Origin: Thermovirga sp.
GTDB lineage: Bacteria; Synergistota; Synergistia; Synergistales; Thermovirgaceae
DNA: 64,000 nucleotides
Direction: 5' to 3'
NCBI RefSeq assembly: GCF_017656375.1
Contig: NZ_JACDOB010000003.1
Span: forward strand, 1-64,000
This document shows, piece by piece, positions 40,306-48,920 of this stretch. Each line of letters opens with the position of its first letter. Within the stretch, counting starts at the first letter, position 1. The translations under genes were made by a program, and so were the position numbers. The notes beneath the pieces are model-generated. The model was not told where the DNA came from, did not search any database, and saw only the letters and a list, made by a program, of their open reading frames with translations.

Positions 40306-40335
40306 TTGAGAAAAATCACCTTTTTGGTATAGGAT
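40306..40335 (+). promoter_or_regulatory. candidate promoter of cysS-gpt
   Basis: Plus-strand TTGAGA (40306-40311) with TAGGAT (40330-40335, 18-nt spacer) or TATAGG (40328-40333, 16-nt spacer). It lies in the 135-nt divergent region between uvrC and cysS. That region contains no FMN riboswitch. Confidence 0.5.
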
Positions 40336-40375
40336 TATTTTACATTGCTTTTCTCTTTAAATGGAGGTGTTTCTG

Positions 40376-41809
40376 TTGGAAACGATCATGATATATAACG
40401 ATTTAACTCGAAAAAAAGAACCATTTATCCCTCAAAAAGAAGGAAAAGTAGGGATATATACATGCGGTCCCACTGTATACGACTATTTCCACATAGGCAA
40501 TGCAAGGCCATTCATAGTTTTTGACGCGTTCCGCAGGTTTTTGGAAACACAAGGCTACGAAGTCACTTTCGTGCAAAACTTCACTGACATCGACGACAAG
40601 ATGATAAAAAGAGCTAAAGAATTGAACATCACCGTACCTCAACTAGCGGAACGCTATATAAAAGCCTACTACGAAGATGCTGATGCTTTAGGCATAAAAA
40701 GGCCAACCGTGGCTCCTAGAGCTACGGAGCATATAGAAGACATCATTGCCCTAATAGAAAAAATAATAAAAAACAATCATGCGTACGTGGCAAATGGTGA
40801 TGTCTACTTCGATGTCCAAAGCTTTCCTGAATACGGAAAACTTTCGAAGCAAAGCCTTGAAGAGCTTCAATCAGGAGCCAGAATAGAGATAAATCCTAAC
40901 AAAAAACATCCGTTGGACTTCGCTCTATGGAAAGCAAAAAAACCTGGAGAACCATCTTGGCCCAGCCCTTGGGGTGAAGGACGACCTGGATGGCACATAG
41001 AATGCAGCGCAATGGCCATAAAATACCTAGGAGAAACCATAGATATTCATGCTGGTGGAAGCGACTTGATATTCCCTCATCACGAAAACGAAATAGCACA
41101 AGCCGAAGCAGCCACAGGAAAACCTTTTGTTAAATATTGGATGCATAATGGATATCTTATGATAAACGCGGAGAAAATGTCCAAATCCCTAGGAAACTTT
41201 CTTACAGCAAGAGAAGCCAGGAAGAAATTCCATCCCGCAGCTATAAGATTGTTCATGCTCAGTGCTCACTACAGGACACCTTTAAATTTCTCTGTTGAAA
41301 ACCTCATCAATGCTGCAAAGGGTGCCGAGAGAATTCGTAATTGTTGGAATGAATTGGTGCAAGCAGAAGCTTTAAGCGAAAATCTAGGGAATCTATCGGA
41401 GGAAACAAAAGCCATAAATTACCTGCAAGAAAAATTTGATGCTAACCTAAAGGATGATTTTAACACTGCAGGCGCCATAGGAGTACTTTTCGAAGCTGTA
41501 AAGTCCATAAACCAGGCCCTAACCCAAGAAAGGAAATTGGATAAAAATTTCATTGAAAGCGCAAAGGCCTTCATGGAATATGCAGATAATATACTGGGAA
41601 TAATTGACATTAGCGACACGTTGAAAATGGAAGGCGACACAAATGAATTAGACGAAGACCTGATAAACGCATTGGTAAAAGAACGAGAAGAGGCCAGAAA
41701 AAAGAAAGATTTTTCCAAGGCCGACGAAATTAGGGATAAACTTTCTTCTATGGGAATAATTCTAGAAGACACTCCAAGCGGAACTAGATGGAAACGAGCC
41801 TTGCTGTAA
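40376..41809 (+). CDS. cysS: cysteinyl-tRNA synthetase
   Basis: Class I synthetase, about 477 aa. Signatures: [19 protein letters not shown] with the HIGN motif and a zinc Cys, HENEIAQ, and [11 protein letters not shown]. The ATG at 40361 is itself part of the GGAGG ribosome binding site, so translation probably starts at TTG 40376, 8 nt downstream. An ATG at 40388 is too far. Downstream gpt follows after 25 nt. Confidence 0.96.
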   Translation: METIMIYNDLTRKKEPFIPQKEGKVGIYTCGPTVYDYFHIGNARPFIVFDAFRRFLETQGYEVTFVQNFTDIDDKMIKRAKELNITVPQLAERYIKAYYEDADALGIKRPTVAPRATEHIEDIIALIEKIIKNNHAYVANGDVYFDVQSFPEYGKLSKQSLEELQSGARIEINPNKKHPLDFALWKAKKPGEPSWPSPWGEGRPGWHIECSAMAIKYLGETIDIHAGGSDLIFPHHENEIAQAEAATGKPFVKYWMHNGYLMINAEKMSKSLGNFLTAREARKKFHPAAIRLFMLSAHYRTPLNFSVENLINAAKGAERIRNCWNELVQAEALSENLGNLSEETKAINYLQEKFDANLKDDFNTAGAIGVLFEAVKSINQALTQERKLDKNFIESAKAFMEYADNILGIIDISDTLKMEGDTNELDEDLINALVKEREEARKKKDFSKADEIRDKLSSMGIILEDTPSGTRWKRALL

Positions 41810-41834
41810 CTTCAATTTAATGGGAGGCATTTTT

Positions 41835-42332
41835 ATGACAAGTAGTGAGGAAAAGTATAAAAAGGTTTATCCTGTATCGTGGCAACAACTGCACCAGGAT
41901 TGTAAGGCTCTAGCATGGAGACTATTGGACATAGGCTCCTGGGATAAGATAGTAGCTGTAGCAAGAGGGGGATTAGTCCCAGCGGCAATAATTGCTAGAG
42001 AGCTGGACATCCGTTTTGTCGACACAGTTTGTGTCTCCAGTTACACCCTCAGGACACAAGGAGAAACTAAGATATTGAAAAAAATAACACATGATAATGA
42101 CAAAAAGATATTAATAATTGACGACTTGGTTGATACCGGCTCCACCGCAAGAGTGGTCCGCCAAATGATCCCAAACGCCCACTTTGCGACGGTATATGCC
42201 AAACCAGACGGTCGACCTGAGGTTGATACATTCATAACCGAGGTTAGCCAAGATACATGGATCCTTTTCCCCTGGGACTCAGAACCTCAATACCAGTATA
42301 TAAAACCTATAGTTTCCCAAAGACATCCATAA
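41835..42332 (+). CDS. gpt: xanthine (guanine) phosphoribosyltransferase
   Basis: Salvages xanthine and guanine to XMP and GMP. The 165-aa protein resembles E. coli Gpt closely in order: AVARGGLVPAAIIARELDIR, VDTVCVSSYTLR, the PRPP loop LIIDDLVDTGSTARVV, and ATVYAKPDGRPEVD with QDTWILFPWD near the end. The ATG at 41835 has GGGAGG 7 nt upstream; the ATG at 41820 overlaps the ribosome binding site. Its stop codon abuts the last base of the convergent ABC permease gene. Confidence 0.93.
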   Translation: MTSSEEKYKKVYPVSWQQLHQDCKALAWRLLDIGSWDKIVAVARGGLVPAAIIARELDIRFVDTVCVSSYTLRTQGETKILKKITHDNDKKILIIDDLVDTGSTARVVRQMIPNAHFATVYAKPDGRPEVDTFITEVSQDTWILFPWDSEPQYQYIKPIVSQRHP

Positions 42333-43262
42333 CTAAGTACGTTCTTCCCTTTGATAAGGAACACCTAAGGCGGAAGGGGCACCCAACAAAATCCCCTTCC
42401 CTTTTTTAATGGAAATGCCTAAAAGGACCAGTATGGTTAAAAGATAGGGAAGCATAAGCAATAACGGGGCAGGTATGCTTGTACCAGCTGCCTGCATCCT
42501 CAACTGAAGGGCTCCTACTCCACCAAAAAGGTATGCCCCTAACGCTGCTCTCGCAGGATGCCATATGGCAAAAATAACTAGCGCAACAGCTATCCATCCT
42601 CTTCCCGCAGTCATGTGTTCTCCCCACATTTTTGTGTACACTAAAGAAAGATAGGCGCCGCCTATCGCCGCAAGGCCCCCGCCTATTACTGTATATAGAT
42701 ATCTTAATTTGACGGGATCCAGTCCCACAGCATCCACAGCTCCAGGAGCCTCCCCCACAGCCCTCAAATTCAAACCTGCCTTAGTGGAATACAAAAACCA
42801 ACTCATGCCGATAACGAGCACATAGGATAGATATACTAGAGGATCATGATTAAACAGAACAGGGCCTATAATAGGTATTTTAGAAAGAACGGGTATAGGC
42901 AAAACACCAATGCCTTTTATTGTCTCACCTACCAATCCCCTTCCTAAGAGGGAACTAGCTCCAGTGCCGCACATAGTTATAGCCAAACCGCTTACAACCT
43001 GATTAGCTCCCAAATGGACACACAAAAAGGCATGTATCAAGGCAATCGCAGCCCCTACTAAAAAAGCTGCAACAAGGGCAAATGTAACACTGGATGTCGA
43101 ATAAGCAACCCAAAAACCACTAAGGGCGCCCATTAACATTAGGCCTTCCAGACCTAAATTCAGGACTCCTGCCCGTTCTGTAAGGATCTCTCCCAAAGTA
43201 GCATAAAGTATAGGAGTCCCACTTCTAACTGCCGCTGCTAGAATGCTAATAAGCACTTCCAT
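42333..43262 (-). CDS. nucleoside-type ABC transporter permease 2
   Basis: A 309-aa inner-membrane permease of the BMP/NupQ (YufQ) type, with about eight to ten hydrophobic helices. The conserved start GTPILYATLGEILTERAGVLNLGLEGLMLMGAL is diagnostic of this BPD_transp_2 subgroup. Its ATG overlaps the previous gene's stop as TAATG. Works with the permease, ATPase and binding protein upstream. There is no gap to gpt on the other strand. Confidence 0.92.
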   Translation of the reverse strand: MEVLISILAAAVRSGTPILYATLGEILTERAGVLNLGLEGLMLMGALSGFWVAYSTSSVTFALVAAFLVGAAIALIHAFLCVHLGANQVVSGLAITMCGTGASSLLGRGLVGETIKGIGVLPIPVLSKIPIIGPVLFNHDPLVYLSYVLVIGMSWFLYSTKAGLNLRAVGEAPGAVDAVGLDPVKLRYLYTVIGGGLAAIGGAYLSLVYTKMWGEHMTAGRGWIAVALVIFAIWHPARAALGAYLFGGVGALQLRMQAAGTSIPAPLLLMLPYLLTILVLLGISIKKGKGILLGAPSALGVPYQREERT

Positions 43263-44332
43263 TATCGACCATCCCCTGACAATATCCTTACTTTATAATT
43301 CCTGAAGAATTCTGAAGCTAGCACAAACAGCAATATAAGCCCTTGAATGACTTGCACGCTAGCCAAAGGCAATCTCATTATAACTTGCAGAGTCTCTCCA
43401 CCAACCATGATAATGCCCATAAATATGGAGACTAAAACTGTTCCCCAGGGGTTTAACCTGGCAAGCCATGCAACTATTATTGCCGTATATCCATAACCAG
43501 GCGAAAAGCCATGCTGGAGTCTCCCTTGGAGACCAGCGATTTCCCCCATACCTGCCAAAGCAGACAAGGCCCCAGATACAGCCATAACTAAAACTACATT
43601 TTTTATATAAGGAATACCTGCATACAAAGCAGCTCGTTGATTTTCCCCTATAGCCCTTATCTCGAATCCCCACCGGGTCCAACGTATAACTACCCTGTAT
43701 AAGATCACTATTATTAAAGCCAGAAAAATCCAAGCATGAACCCTAGTACCACCAAAAGTAGGGAGCCTTGCAAAATCTGGGAAAGGGGCAGTCATGGGGA
43801 ATCCAAGGCTTGAAGGGTCTCGCCACGGGCCATAGACAAAATAATCTACAAGGTGAATAGCCACATAGTTCAACATCAATGTTGTTATTATCTCGTTGAC
43901 GTTCCATCTGCCTTTCAGGTAGCCTGCTATACCTCCCCAAAAAGCTCCAGCTAGAATAGCCATCACAGCCATCACAGATAACATAAAAAATGTATTCTCT
44001 ACCGGGAAATATCTAACAGCAGCAGCTGAGGCCAGCGCCCCTAAATATATCTGCCCTTCTGCTCCAATATTCCACACTTTCATTGTAAAAGCTAAAGCTA
44101 CGGCTATTCCACAAATAACCAAGGGAATTGCCTTTACCAGAACCTCACTTATTCCATACCAACTACCTAAGGCACCATTTATCATCCCCTTTAAAGCACC
44201 AAGGGGAGACACATTTAAGGCCAAAAGAAGCAAAGATGAAGTTAACAGCGCAAGGACTATCGAAAGCAAAGGAAATACTATACTTAAAATAAAAGGAGTT
44301 TTAAAACGTCGTTCTATTATTAACCTGGGCAT
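43262..44332 (-). CDS. nucleoside-type ABC transporter permease 1
   Basis: A 356-aa permease of the NupP (YufP) type. Key segments are NIGAEGQIYLGALASA, GAFWGGIAGYLKGRWNVNEIITTLMLNYVAIHLVDYFV, and GYGYTAIIVAWLARLNPWGT. Together these give about ten membrane helices. It begins directly after the ATPase gene's stop. Confidence 0.92.
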   Translation of the reverse strand: MPRLIIERRFKTPFILSIVFPLLSIVLALLTSSLLLLALNVSPLGALKGMINGALGSWYGISEVLVKAIPLVICGIAVALAFTMKVWNIGAEGQIYLGALASAAAVRYFPVENTFFMLSVMAVMAILAGAFWGGIAGYLKGRWNVNEIITTLMLNYVAIHLVDYFVYGPWRDPSSLGFPMTAPFPDFARLPTFGGTRVHAWIFLALIIVILYRVVIRWTRWGFEIRAIGENQRAALYAGIPYIKNVVLVMAVSGALSALAGMGEIAGLQGRLQHGFSPGYGYTAIIVAWLARLNPWGTVLVSIFMGIIMVGGETLQVIMRLPLASVQVIQGLILLFVLASEFFRNYKVRILSGDGR

Positions 44333-45916
44333 TTATTCAAGCTCATCCTCCTTCAGATCGTAGACAGGGTATTTTTCCAGCTTTGTCCCCGCCATCATTA
44401 AGCCTAGTTCCTCTTCTGTAACTTTATCAGGATTATCTACTATTCCCACAATTTCGCCACCATGTATGACGGCAATTCTATCACTAAGGGCCAATATTTC
44501 CTCTAGATCATCAGTAATTAATAAAATCCCAGAGCCTTTTTCTTTTTGAGAAACCAAAACTTCCCTTACGTAATGTGTCGCTCCTATATCTAGTCCCCAA
44601 GTGGGCTGAACAGCTACTATAACTCTTGGGTTATCTGACAACTCCCTGGCCAGCATCAATTTTTGCATATTCCCGCCAGACAAGAGCCTTACAGGATAAC
44701 TCAAACTCGGATTAGCCACACTGAATCGTTCGACGAGTTTTCCCGTATGGCCAGCTATTCTTTCCCAATTTATAAAAAATCCAAACCTTGTGTATTCACT
44801 TTTCCAATATTTTCTCAAGGCTATATTCTCTCGCAAGTTCATGTTTGCAATAAGGCCCGTACCTTTTCGGTCTGCTGGTATGTAGCTGACCCTTCTTTTC
44901 ATAAAATCTCTAGGATTCCCAGTAGTTACATCATCGCCATCAACAAAAACCTTACCGCTAATAGGTTTTCTCAATCCAGTCAAGGCTTCCGCCAGCTCCT
45001 CCTGCCCATTGCCTGAAACCCCTGCTATGCCAAGTATTTCTCTTTGCCTCAAGCTAAAGCTAATACCATTAACTTTAAGTCTTCCCCTATCACCAAGCAC
45101 CTTTATGTTTTTTACATTAAGAACCTCTTTCCCAGGGTTCTGTATAGGTTTATCTATCGCAAAAGCAACTCTTTTTCCTATCATCATTTCGGCAAGTTTT
45201 TCCTTAGAAGCTTCTTCTTTAGCTACCGTTCCAACGTTTCTTCCTTTTCTCAACACTGTTATCCTATCGGATATCTCAAGCACTTCGTCCAATTTATGGG
45301 AAATAAAGACTATTCCGTGGCCTTCCTCTGCCATTTTTTTTATCACCCTAAACAAGTGCCTCGCTTCCTGAGGAGTCAAAACAGCAGTAGGCTCATCCAG
45401 TATGAGTACTTTTGCTCGCCTATAAAGGAGCTTTACAATGGCGACTCTCTGCTGCTCTCCAACGCTCAACTGCCACACAGGAGCTAGAGGGTTAACACTC
45501 AATCCGTAAACGTCTGACAATTCCTTTATTTGTTCTATCACTTTATTCTTAGGCAAAACCTGAGGAAGCTCTTTATCACCTAAGGCAACATTCTCCCACA
45601 CCGTCATGACAGGAACAAGCATAAAATGCTGATGCAACATGCCTATCCCTGCATTTATGGCATCTTTGGGCGATTTAAAAAAACATTTTTCTCCATTTAT
45701 CTTTATTGTTCCCCTCTCTGGCGTATACAAACCACATAGAATATTCATCAATGTGCTCTTACCCGCACCGTTTTCGCCCAAAAGAGTATGTATTTCCCCT
45801 GGCCTTACTTCGAAATTGACTTCGTCATTTGCTCTTATTCCATAAAAGCTTTTTGTAATCCCTTTCATTTCAACAAGGGATTTATGATTGCTGCTTTGCA
45901 AATTCCCCAAAAGCAC
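44333..45916 (-). CDS. nucleoside-type ABC transporter ATP-binding protein (double ABC)
   Basis: A 527-aa tandem ATPase. The first ABC domain has Walker A GENGAGKST, signature LSVGEQQRVAIVK and Walker B LILDEPTAVL. The second has a degenerate Walker A (GVSGNGQEELA) and signature LSGGNMQKLML, as is normal for BMP/NupO and sugar double ABCs. The GTG start at 45916 has no clear ribosome binding site; a start a few codons later is possible. Confidence 0.93.
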   Translation of the reverse strand: MLLGNLQSSNHKSLVEMKGITKSFYGIRANDEVNFEVRPGEIHTLLGENGAGKSTLMNILCGLYTPERGTIKINGEKCFFKSPKDAINAGIGMLHQHFMLVPVMTVWENVALGDKELPQVLPKNKVIEQIKELSDVYGLSVNPLAPVWQLSVGEQQRVAIVKLLYRRAKVLILDEPTAVLTPQEARHLFRVIKKMAEEGHGIVFISHKLDEVLEISDRITVLRKGRNVGTVAKEEASKEKLAEMMIGKRVAFAIDKPIQNPGKEVLNVKNIKVLGDRGRLKVNGISFSLRQREILGIAGVSGNGQEELAEALTGLRKPISGKVFVDGDDVTTGNPRDFMKRRVSYIPADRKGTGLIANMNLRENIALRKYWKSEYTRFGFFINWERIAGHTGKLVERFSVANPSLSYPVRLLSGGNMQKLMLARELSDNPRVIVAVQPTWGLDIGATHYVREVLVSQKEKGSGILLITDDLEEILALSDRIAVIHGGEIVGIVDNPDKVTEEELGLMMAGTKLEKYPVYDLKEDELE

Positions 45917-45960
45917 TACATATCAACCCCGATCCCAAGATAGGAAATTGTCATCGCAAA

Positions 45961-45989
45961 CCAGAGGGGCGCCAGATGCGCCCCTCTGG
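45961..45989 (-). terminator. strong hairpin between binding protein and ABC genes
   Basis: Perfect 12-bp stem CCAGAGGGGCGC / GCGCCCCTCTGG around a 5-nt loop. On the minus strand it is followed only by TTTG. It probably attenuates or stabilises, keeping the binding-protein message more abundant than the ABC genes; this is common in binding-protein operons. Confidence 0.7.
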
Positions 45990-46029
45990 TCACTTATTTA
46001 AATTTCAAAATCCCTTTATATGAAGAAGG

Positions 46030-47112
46030 CTAATTAGGTATATCGCCCTCTACACCTTCTACAAACCAGTTCATTCCCAGCATCTCTTCGTCGGTCATGG
46101 CAGTGCCTTCCTTAACTACTATTTCGCCTTTCTGGTTTTTTATAGGCCCAACAAAGACATGCTTACCGTTTATTATAGCGTCTCTCTCGACTTTTACCAT
46201 TTCTTTAACTAATTCTGGCACATCTTTTCCAAAAGGCGCAAGATCTACTAGCCCTTCTTTAAGCCCCCACCATATATCTTCCGATTTCCACGTTCCGTTG
46301 ATCACCTGTCCTGCCACATATTTATAAACTGTGCCCCAGTTCCATATAGGAGCAGTAAGGTGCTTAGTAGGAGCATATTTACTCATATCGTTATTGTAGC
46401 CGATAACATATACTCCAGCTTCTTCAGCAGCCTGAGGAGCAGCACCAGAATCAGCATGCATTGCTATAACATCAGCACCAGAATCTATCAAAGCCAAAGT
46501 AGCCTCTTTTTCCTTGCCAGGGTCAAACCAAGAAAACAGCCACACAACCTTAATTTTAGCCTTGGGGTTCACTTTTCGCACACCTAAAGCAAATGCATTT
46601 ATACCCCTTATTACTTCCGGTATTGGATTAGCCGCCACATAGCCAATGATATTTGACTTAGTCGCCTTGCCAGCCACCAAACCGGAAAGATACCTGGCCT
46701 GGTACATTCTACCAAAATAAGTGCCAACATTTTCTGCTCGCTTGTATCCAGAACAATGCATAAACTTAACTTTCGGATATTTCTTAGCTACTTCCTGCAC
46801 AAAATCCATGTATCCAAAAGAAGTCGCAAAAACCAGTTGTGCGCCGTTTCTCACAAAAGTCTCCATAACTCTCGCTGAGTCAGGCCCCTCAGGCACAGAT
46901 TCGGCAAAAAATGTCTTCATTTTAGGGTAGGCTTTTTCCATTTCAAGGCGACCAAGGTCGTGCATATAAGTCCATCCTCCATCACCAATAGGGCCAATGT
47001 AAACAAAACCTGCCGTCAATTTCTCTTCTGGAATTCCTTCAGCAGCGTATGCCGCCATTGAACTCACAGCAAAACACACAATAGCCAAAAATAACATTAC
47101 TTTTCTCAACAT
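46030..47112 (-). CDS. BMP-family substrate-binding protein
   Basis: Periplasmic receptor for the ABC importer. In the family (PnrA, Med, NupN) the ligands are mostly purine or other nucleosides. The 360-aa protein starts with a signal peptide (MLRKVMLFLAIVCFAV, cleavage near AYA-A at about 24). There is no lipobox cysteine, unlike the Firmicute lipoproteins. Then come TAGFVYIGPIGDGGWTYMHDLG, GAQLVFATSFGYMD, FGRMYQARYLSGLVAGKAT and VIAMHADSGAAPQAAEE. GGAGG lies 8 nt before the ATG. Confidence 0.93.
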   Translation of the reverse strand: MLRKVMLFLAIVCFAVSSMAAYAAEGIPEEKLTAGFVYIGPIGDGGWTYMHDLGRLEMEKAYPKMKTFFAESVPEGPDSARVMETFVRNGAQLVFATSFGYMDFVQEVAKKYPKVKFMHCSGYKRAENVGTYFGRMYQARYLSGLVAGKATKSNIIGYVAANPIPEVIRGINAFALGVRKVNPKAKIKVVWLFSWFDPGKEKEATLALIDSGADVIAMHADSGAAPQAAEEAGVYVIGYNNDMSKYAPTKHLTAPIWNWGTVYKYVAGQVINGTWKSEDIWWGLKEGLVDLAPFGKDVPELVKEMVKVERDAIINGKHVFVGPIKNQKGEIVVKEGTAMTDEEMLGMNWFVEGVEGDIPN

Positions 47113-47227
47113 ACCCTCAGCCTCCCGTCATATTTTCCCTTACAATTACCCAACAATTGTATTTTATTTAAGGGTTTTGCGTAATTATACAACTTTTTCC
47201 CATCCCAGAGAATATCAATTTTTATAT

Positions 47228-48049
47228 TTAAACCCAACTATAAACTATTTCACCTCCTGGAAATGTATAACCAGAGGAAAATCTATATGCTCCTAAAATT
47301 TCTTTGGGCCTTAAGGCGAAATGCTCCTCTATCTCTGATTCATAAAACTTCAATGTGCCACTTCCTTCCCATATTTCTTCCCCAACCTTCTTGTTTTCTG
47401 CTCCCAATCTTACTAATTCCAATACTGACGGCGGAGCTGTGGGGCTTTCTATATTTGGGAAATGCCTAATATGATAAGGAGGAGCCGTCATTATTGGCGG
47501 CAAATCGGATTGTTTTATCTTTCTTTCTACCGTCATGGTTCCCTCCATCAGCTTCTCTCCATGGGCACTTGCTATACCCTTGAAGGTCGCACCTTCCATT
47601 TTTTGCGGCATGCCTGGGTTTAGAAAGTGGTAATCGGTTATATAAACCTGTCCCAATTTCTTAGGAAATCCCATGAACCAACCTCTAGCCATAGTAAAAT
47701 CATTATCTACCCACACAAAAAGACATATTTGCCCTGGGTTGCCCCTAAAGCTGCAACCCACCCATATAGCCGCCTCCTTGTACTGAGTACGTTCAGGATT
47801 TATCAATGGCATATCCTTGTTCTCATCTGAGATGGACCACCATTTACTGAAAGCAACATAACCCAAGCCTGGATCAGGCCCCAACTCTAGAGGCTCAGGC
47901 AAGAAGCTTTTAACTACATCAGGATCTGTCCTAAATAATATATTGAGATATTCTGTTCCATAATGCCAAGGAAAAGACTGAATCACTGACGAAATACCCT
48001 TAGGGGTGAGGGGATAGGAAAAACCTTTAAGCTTGAAATCTGGGTGCAT
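47228..48049 (-). CDS. acetoacetate decarboxylase-family protein
   Basis: A 273-aa protein of the ADC fold. The Schiff-base motif GFPKKLG is present (Lys130-131 counted from the start chosen here) along with an upstream YKEAAIWV segment with a conserved Glu, both aligning with Clostridium ADC. True ADC decarboxylates acetoacetate to acetone; many relatives act on other keto or enol substrates, so the substrate is open. An ATG at 48058 touches GGAG, so the ATG at 48049, 9 nt away, is preferred. It precedes the BMP gene by about 115 nt and may be co-transcribed. Confidence 0.82.
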   Translation of the reverse strand: MHPDFKLKGFSYPLTPKGISSVIQSFPWHYGTEYLNILFRTDPDVVKSFLPEPLELGPDPGLGYVAFSKWWSISDENKDMPLINPERTQYKEAAIWVGCSFRGNPGQICLFVWVDNDFTMARGWFMGFPKKLGQVYITDYHFLNPGMPQKMEGATFKGIASAHGEKLMEGTMTVERKIKQSDLPPIMTAPPYHIRHFPNIESPTAPPSVLELVRLGAENKKVGEEIWEGSGTLKFYESEIEEHFALRPKEILGAYRFSSGYTFPGGEIVYSWV

Positions 48050-48107
48050 TCCAATCATCTCCTTCTTCTTTGTGAATCACCTGTAGTTTTACGCGTTAAA
48101 CAATTTT

Positions 48108-48136
48108 AGTTTACCTTCTTACTATCTAGCCGGCAA
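48108..48136 (-). promoter_or_regulatory. weak candidate promoter of the ADC-family gene
   Basis: Minus-strand TTGCCG (48131-48136) and TAAACT (48108-48113) with a 17-nt spacer. Each box matches consensus in four of six positions. Confidence 0.3.
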
Positions 48137-48177
48137 GCACCCGCCTCAGAAAAAATCCATATTGAGATCTTCAAAAC

Positions 48178-48216
48178 AAAAAAGGAAGCAGCCTTACGAA
48201 CTTGCCGCTTCCTTTT
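48178..48216 (-). terminator. intrinsic terminator after tRNA-Sec
   Basis: On the minus strand AAAAGGAAGC and GCTTCCTTTT form a stem around a 17-nt loop, followed by TTTTTTGTTTTG. It starts 20 nt past the tRNA-Sec 3' end. Confidence 0.8.
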
Positions 48217-48235
48217 ATAGCTAGCTTAAAACCTA

Positions 48236-48332
48236 TGGCGGAGGCGTGTGGGAATCGAACCCACCAGAGCCTGCCTTACAGACTCTCAACGGGTTTGAAG
48301 CCCGTGGGCAACACCAGTCACCATTCGCCTCC
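48236..48332 (-). tRNA. selC: selenocysteine tRNA (UCA)
   Basis: Minus-strand 97-nt tRNA with anticodon UCA in the loop CTTCAAA. It has a long variable arm, a long acceptor/T-stem stack (GGAGGCG paired to CGCCTCC), discriminator G73 and an encoded CCA at 48236-48238. The unusual length and the UCA anticodon identify tRNA-Sec, meaning that UGA is read as selenocysteine at some genes. It has its own promoter and terminator. No selA, selB or selD gene and no selenoprotein is in this window. Confidence 0.95.
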
Positions 48333-48343
48333 CCGCTTGGTCA

Positions 48344-48372
48344 ATTTTACTGATTATCCCAAAAACTGTCCA
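48344..48372 (-). promoter_or_regulatory. promoter of tRNA-Sec
   Basis: Minus-strand -35 TGGACA (48367-48372) and -10 TAAAAT (48344-48349) with a 17-nt spacer, ending 11 nt before the tRNA 5' end. The rest of 48050-48399 holds the terminator and tRNA described; I see no gene. Confidence 0.7.
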
Positions 48373-48399
48373 TACGTACTCTGGAAAATTTCTACACAT

Positions 48400-48888
48400 T
48401 TAGGATTTTCTAGCCTTTCTTCTTATGCGTGCCATGGCATTTTCTAGCTTCTTAGGATGCCATTTAAGGTGTTCAGATGCAGCCTTAGCAGACCCACATA
48501 ATAAAATAGCATCCAACACTTGTTTTTCAGTATTCGTAAGTTTGCTTTTCAACTCCTCCAATTCCATCTTTAAATCCAATATATCGTCTGGTTTTTGTGT
48601 AGAATAACAATCTACTCTCTCTGTAAATTCTGATCTATCATGCCTTATTTTCTTCCTGAGATAGTCAAGCATTGCGTTTTTTATGCACCTAGCGGCGTAA
48701 GTCCTAAAGGAAGCCTTCTCTGAATCGTATGTAGCAAGGGCCCTCATAAAAGCAATACTCCCTTCCTGCACCAGATCATCAAAATCCGGCGAGTTGGGAT
48801 TAATAAGGCTTTTTGCTATGCTCCTTATAAAGGATATATCTTCTTTTGAGAGAGCTGCATTTCTCCCGCAGTAATCTAAGTTTGCCAT
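48400..48888 (-). CDS. sigma-70 family sigma factor, small
   Basis: A 162-aa protein with a clear sigma region 2 at about residues 35-82: DLVQEGSIAFMRALATYDSEKASFRTYAARCIKNAMLDYLRK. It is followed by a short acidic linker and a region 4-like helix-turn-helix (TNTEKQVLDAILLCGSAKAASEHL, then KKLENAMARIRRKARK). Region 2 resembles the SigH/Spo0H group more than ECF factors. It lies 32 nt downstream of pdp and is probably in its operon. No anti-sigma gene is adjacent. Targets unknown. Confidence 0.82.
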   Translation of the reverse strand: MANLDYCGRNAALSKEDISFIRSIAKSLINPNSPDFDDLVQEGSIAFMRALATYDSEKASFRTYAARCIKNAMLDYLRKKIRHDRSEFTERVDCYSTQKPDDILDLKMELEELKSKLTNTEKQVLDAILLCGSAKAASEHLKWHPKKLENAMARIRRKARKS

Positions 48889-48920
48889 TAGCTATTGCTC
48901 TCCTCGTTGACTCTTAAATC

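Noticed and set aside
40241-40360. FMN riboswitch upstream of uvrC-rib
   Set aside because: None of the conserved RFN blocks is present on either strand.
47144-47181. ACAATT/AATTGT inverted repeat upstream of the BMP gene as an operator
   Set aside because: Short arms in A/T-rich sequence; expected by chance.
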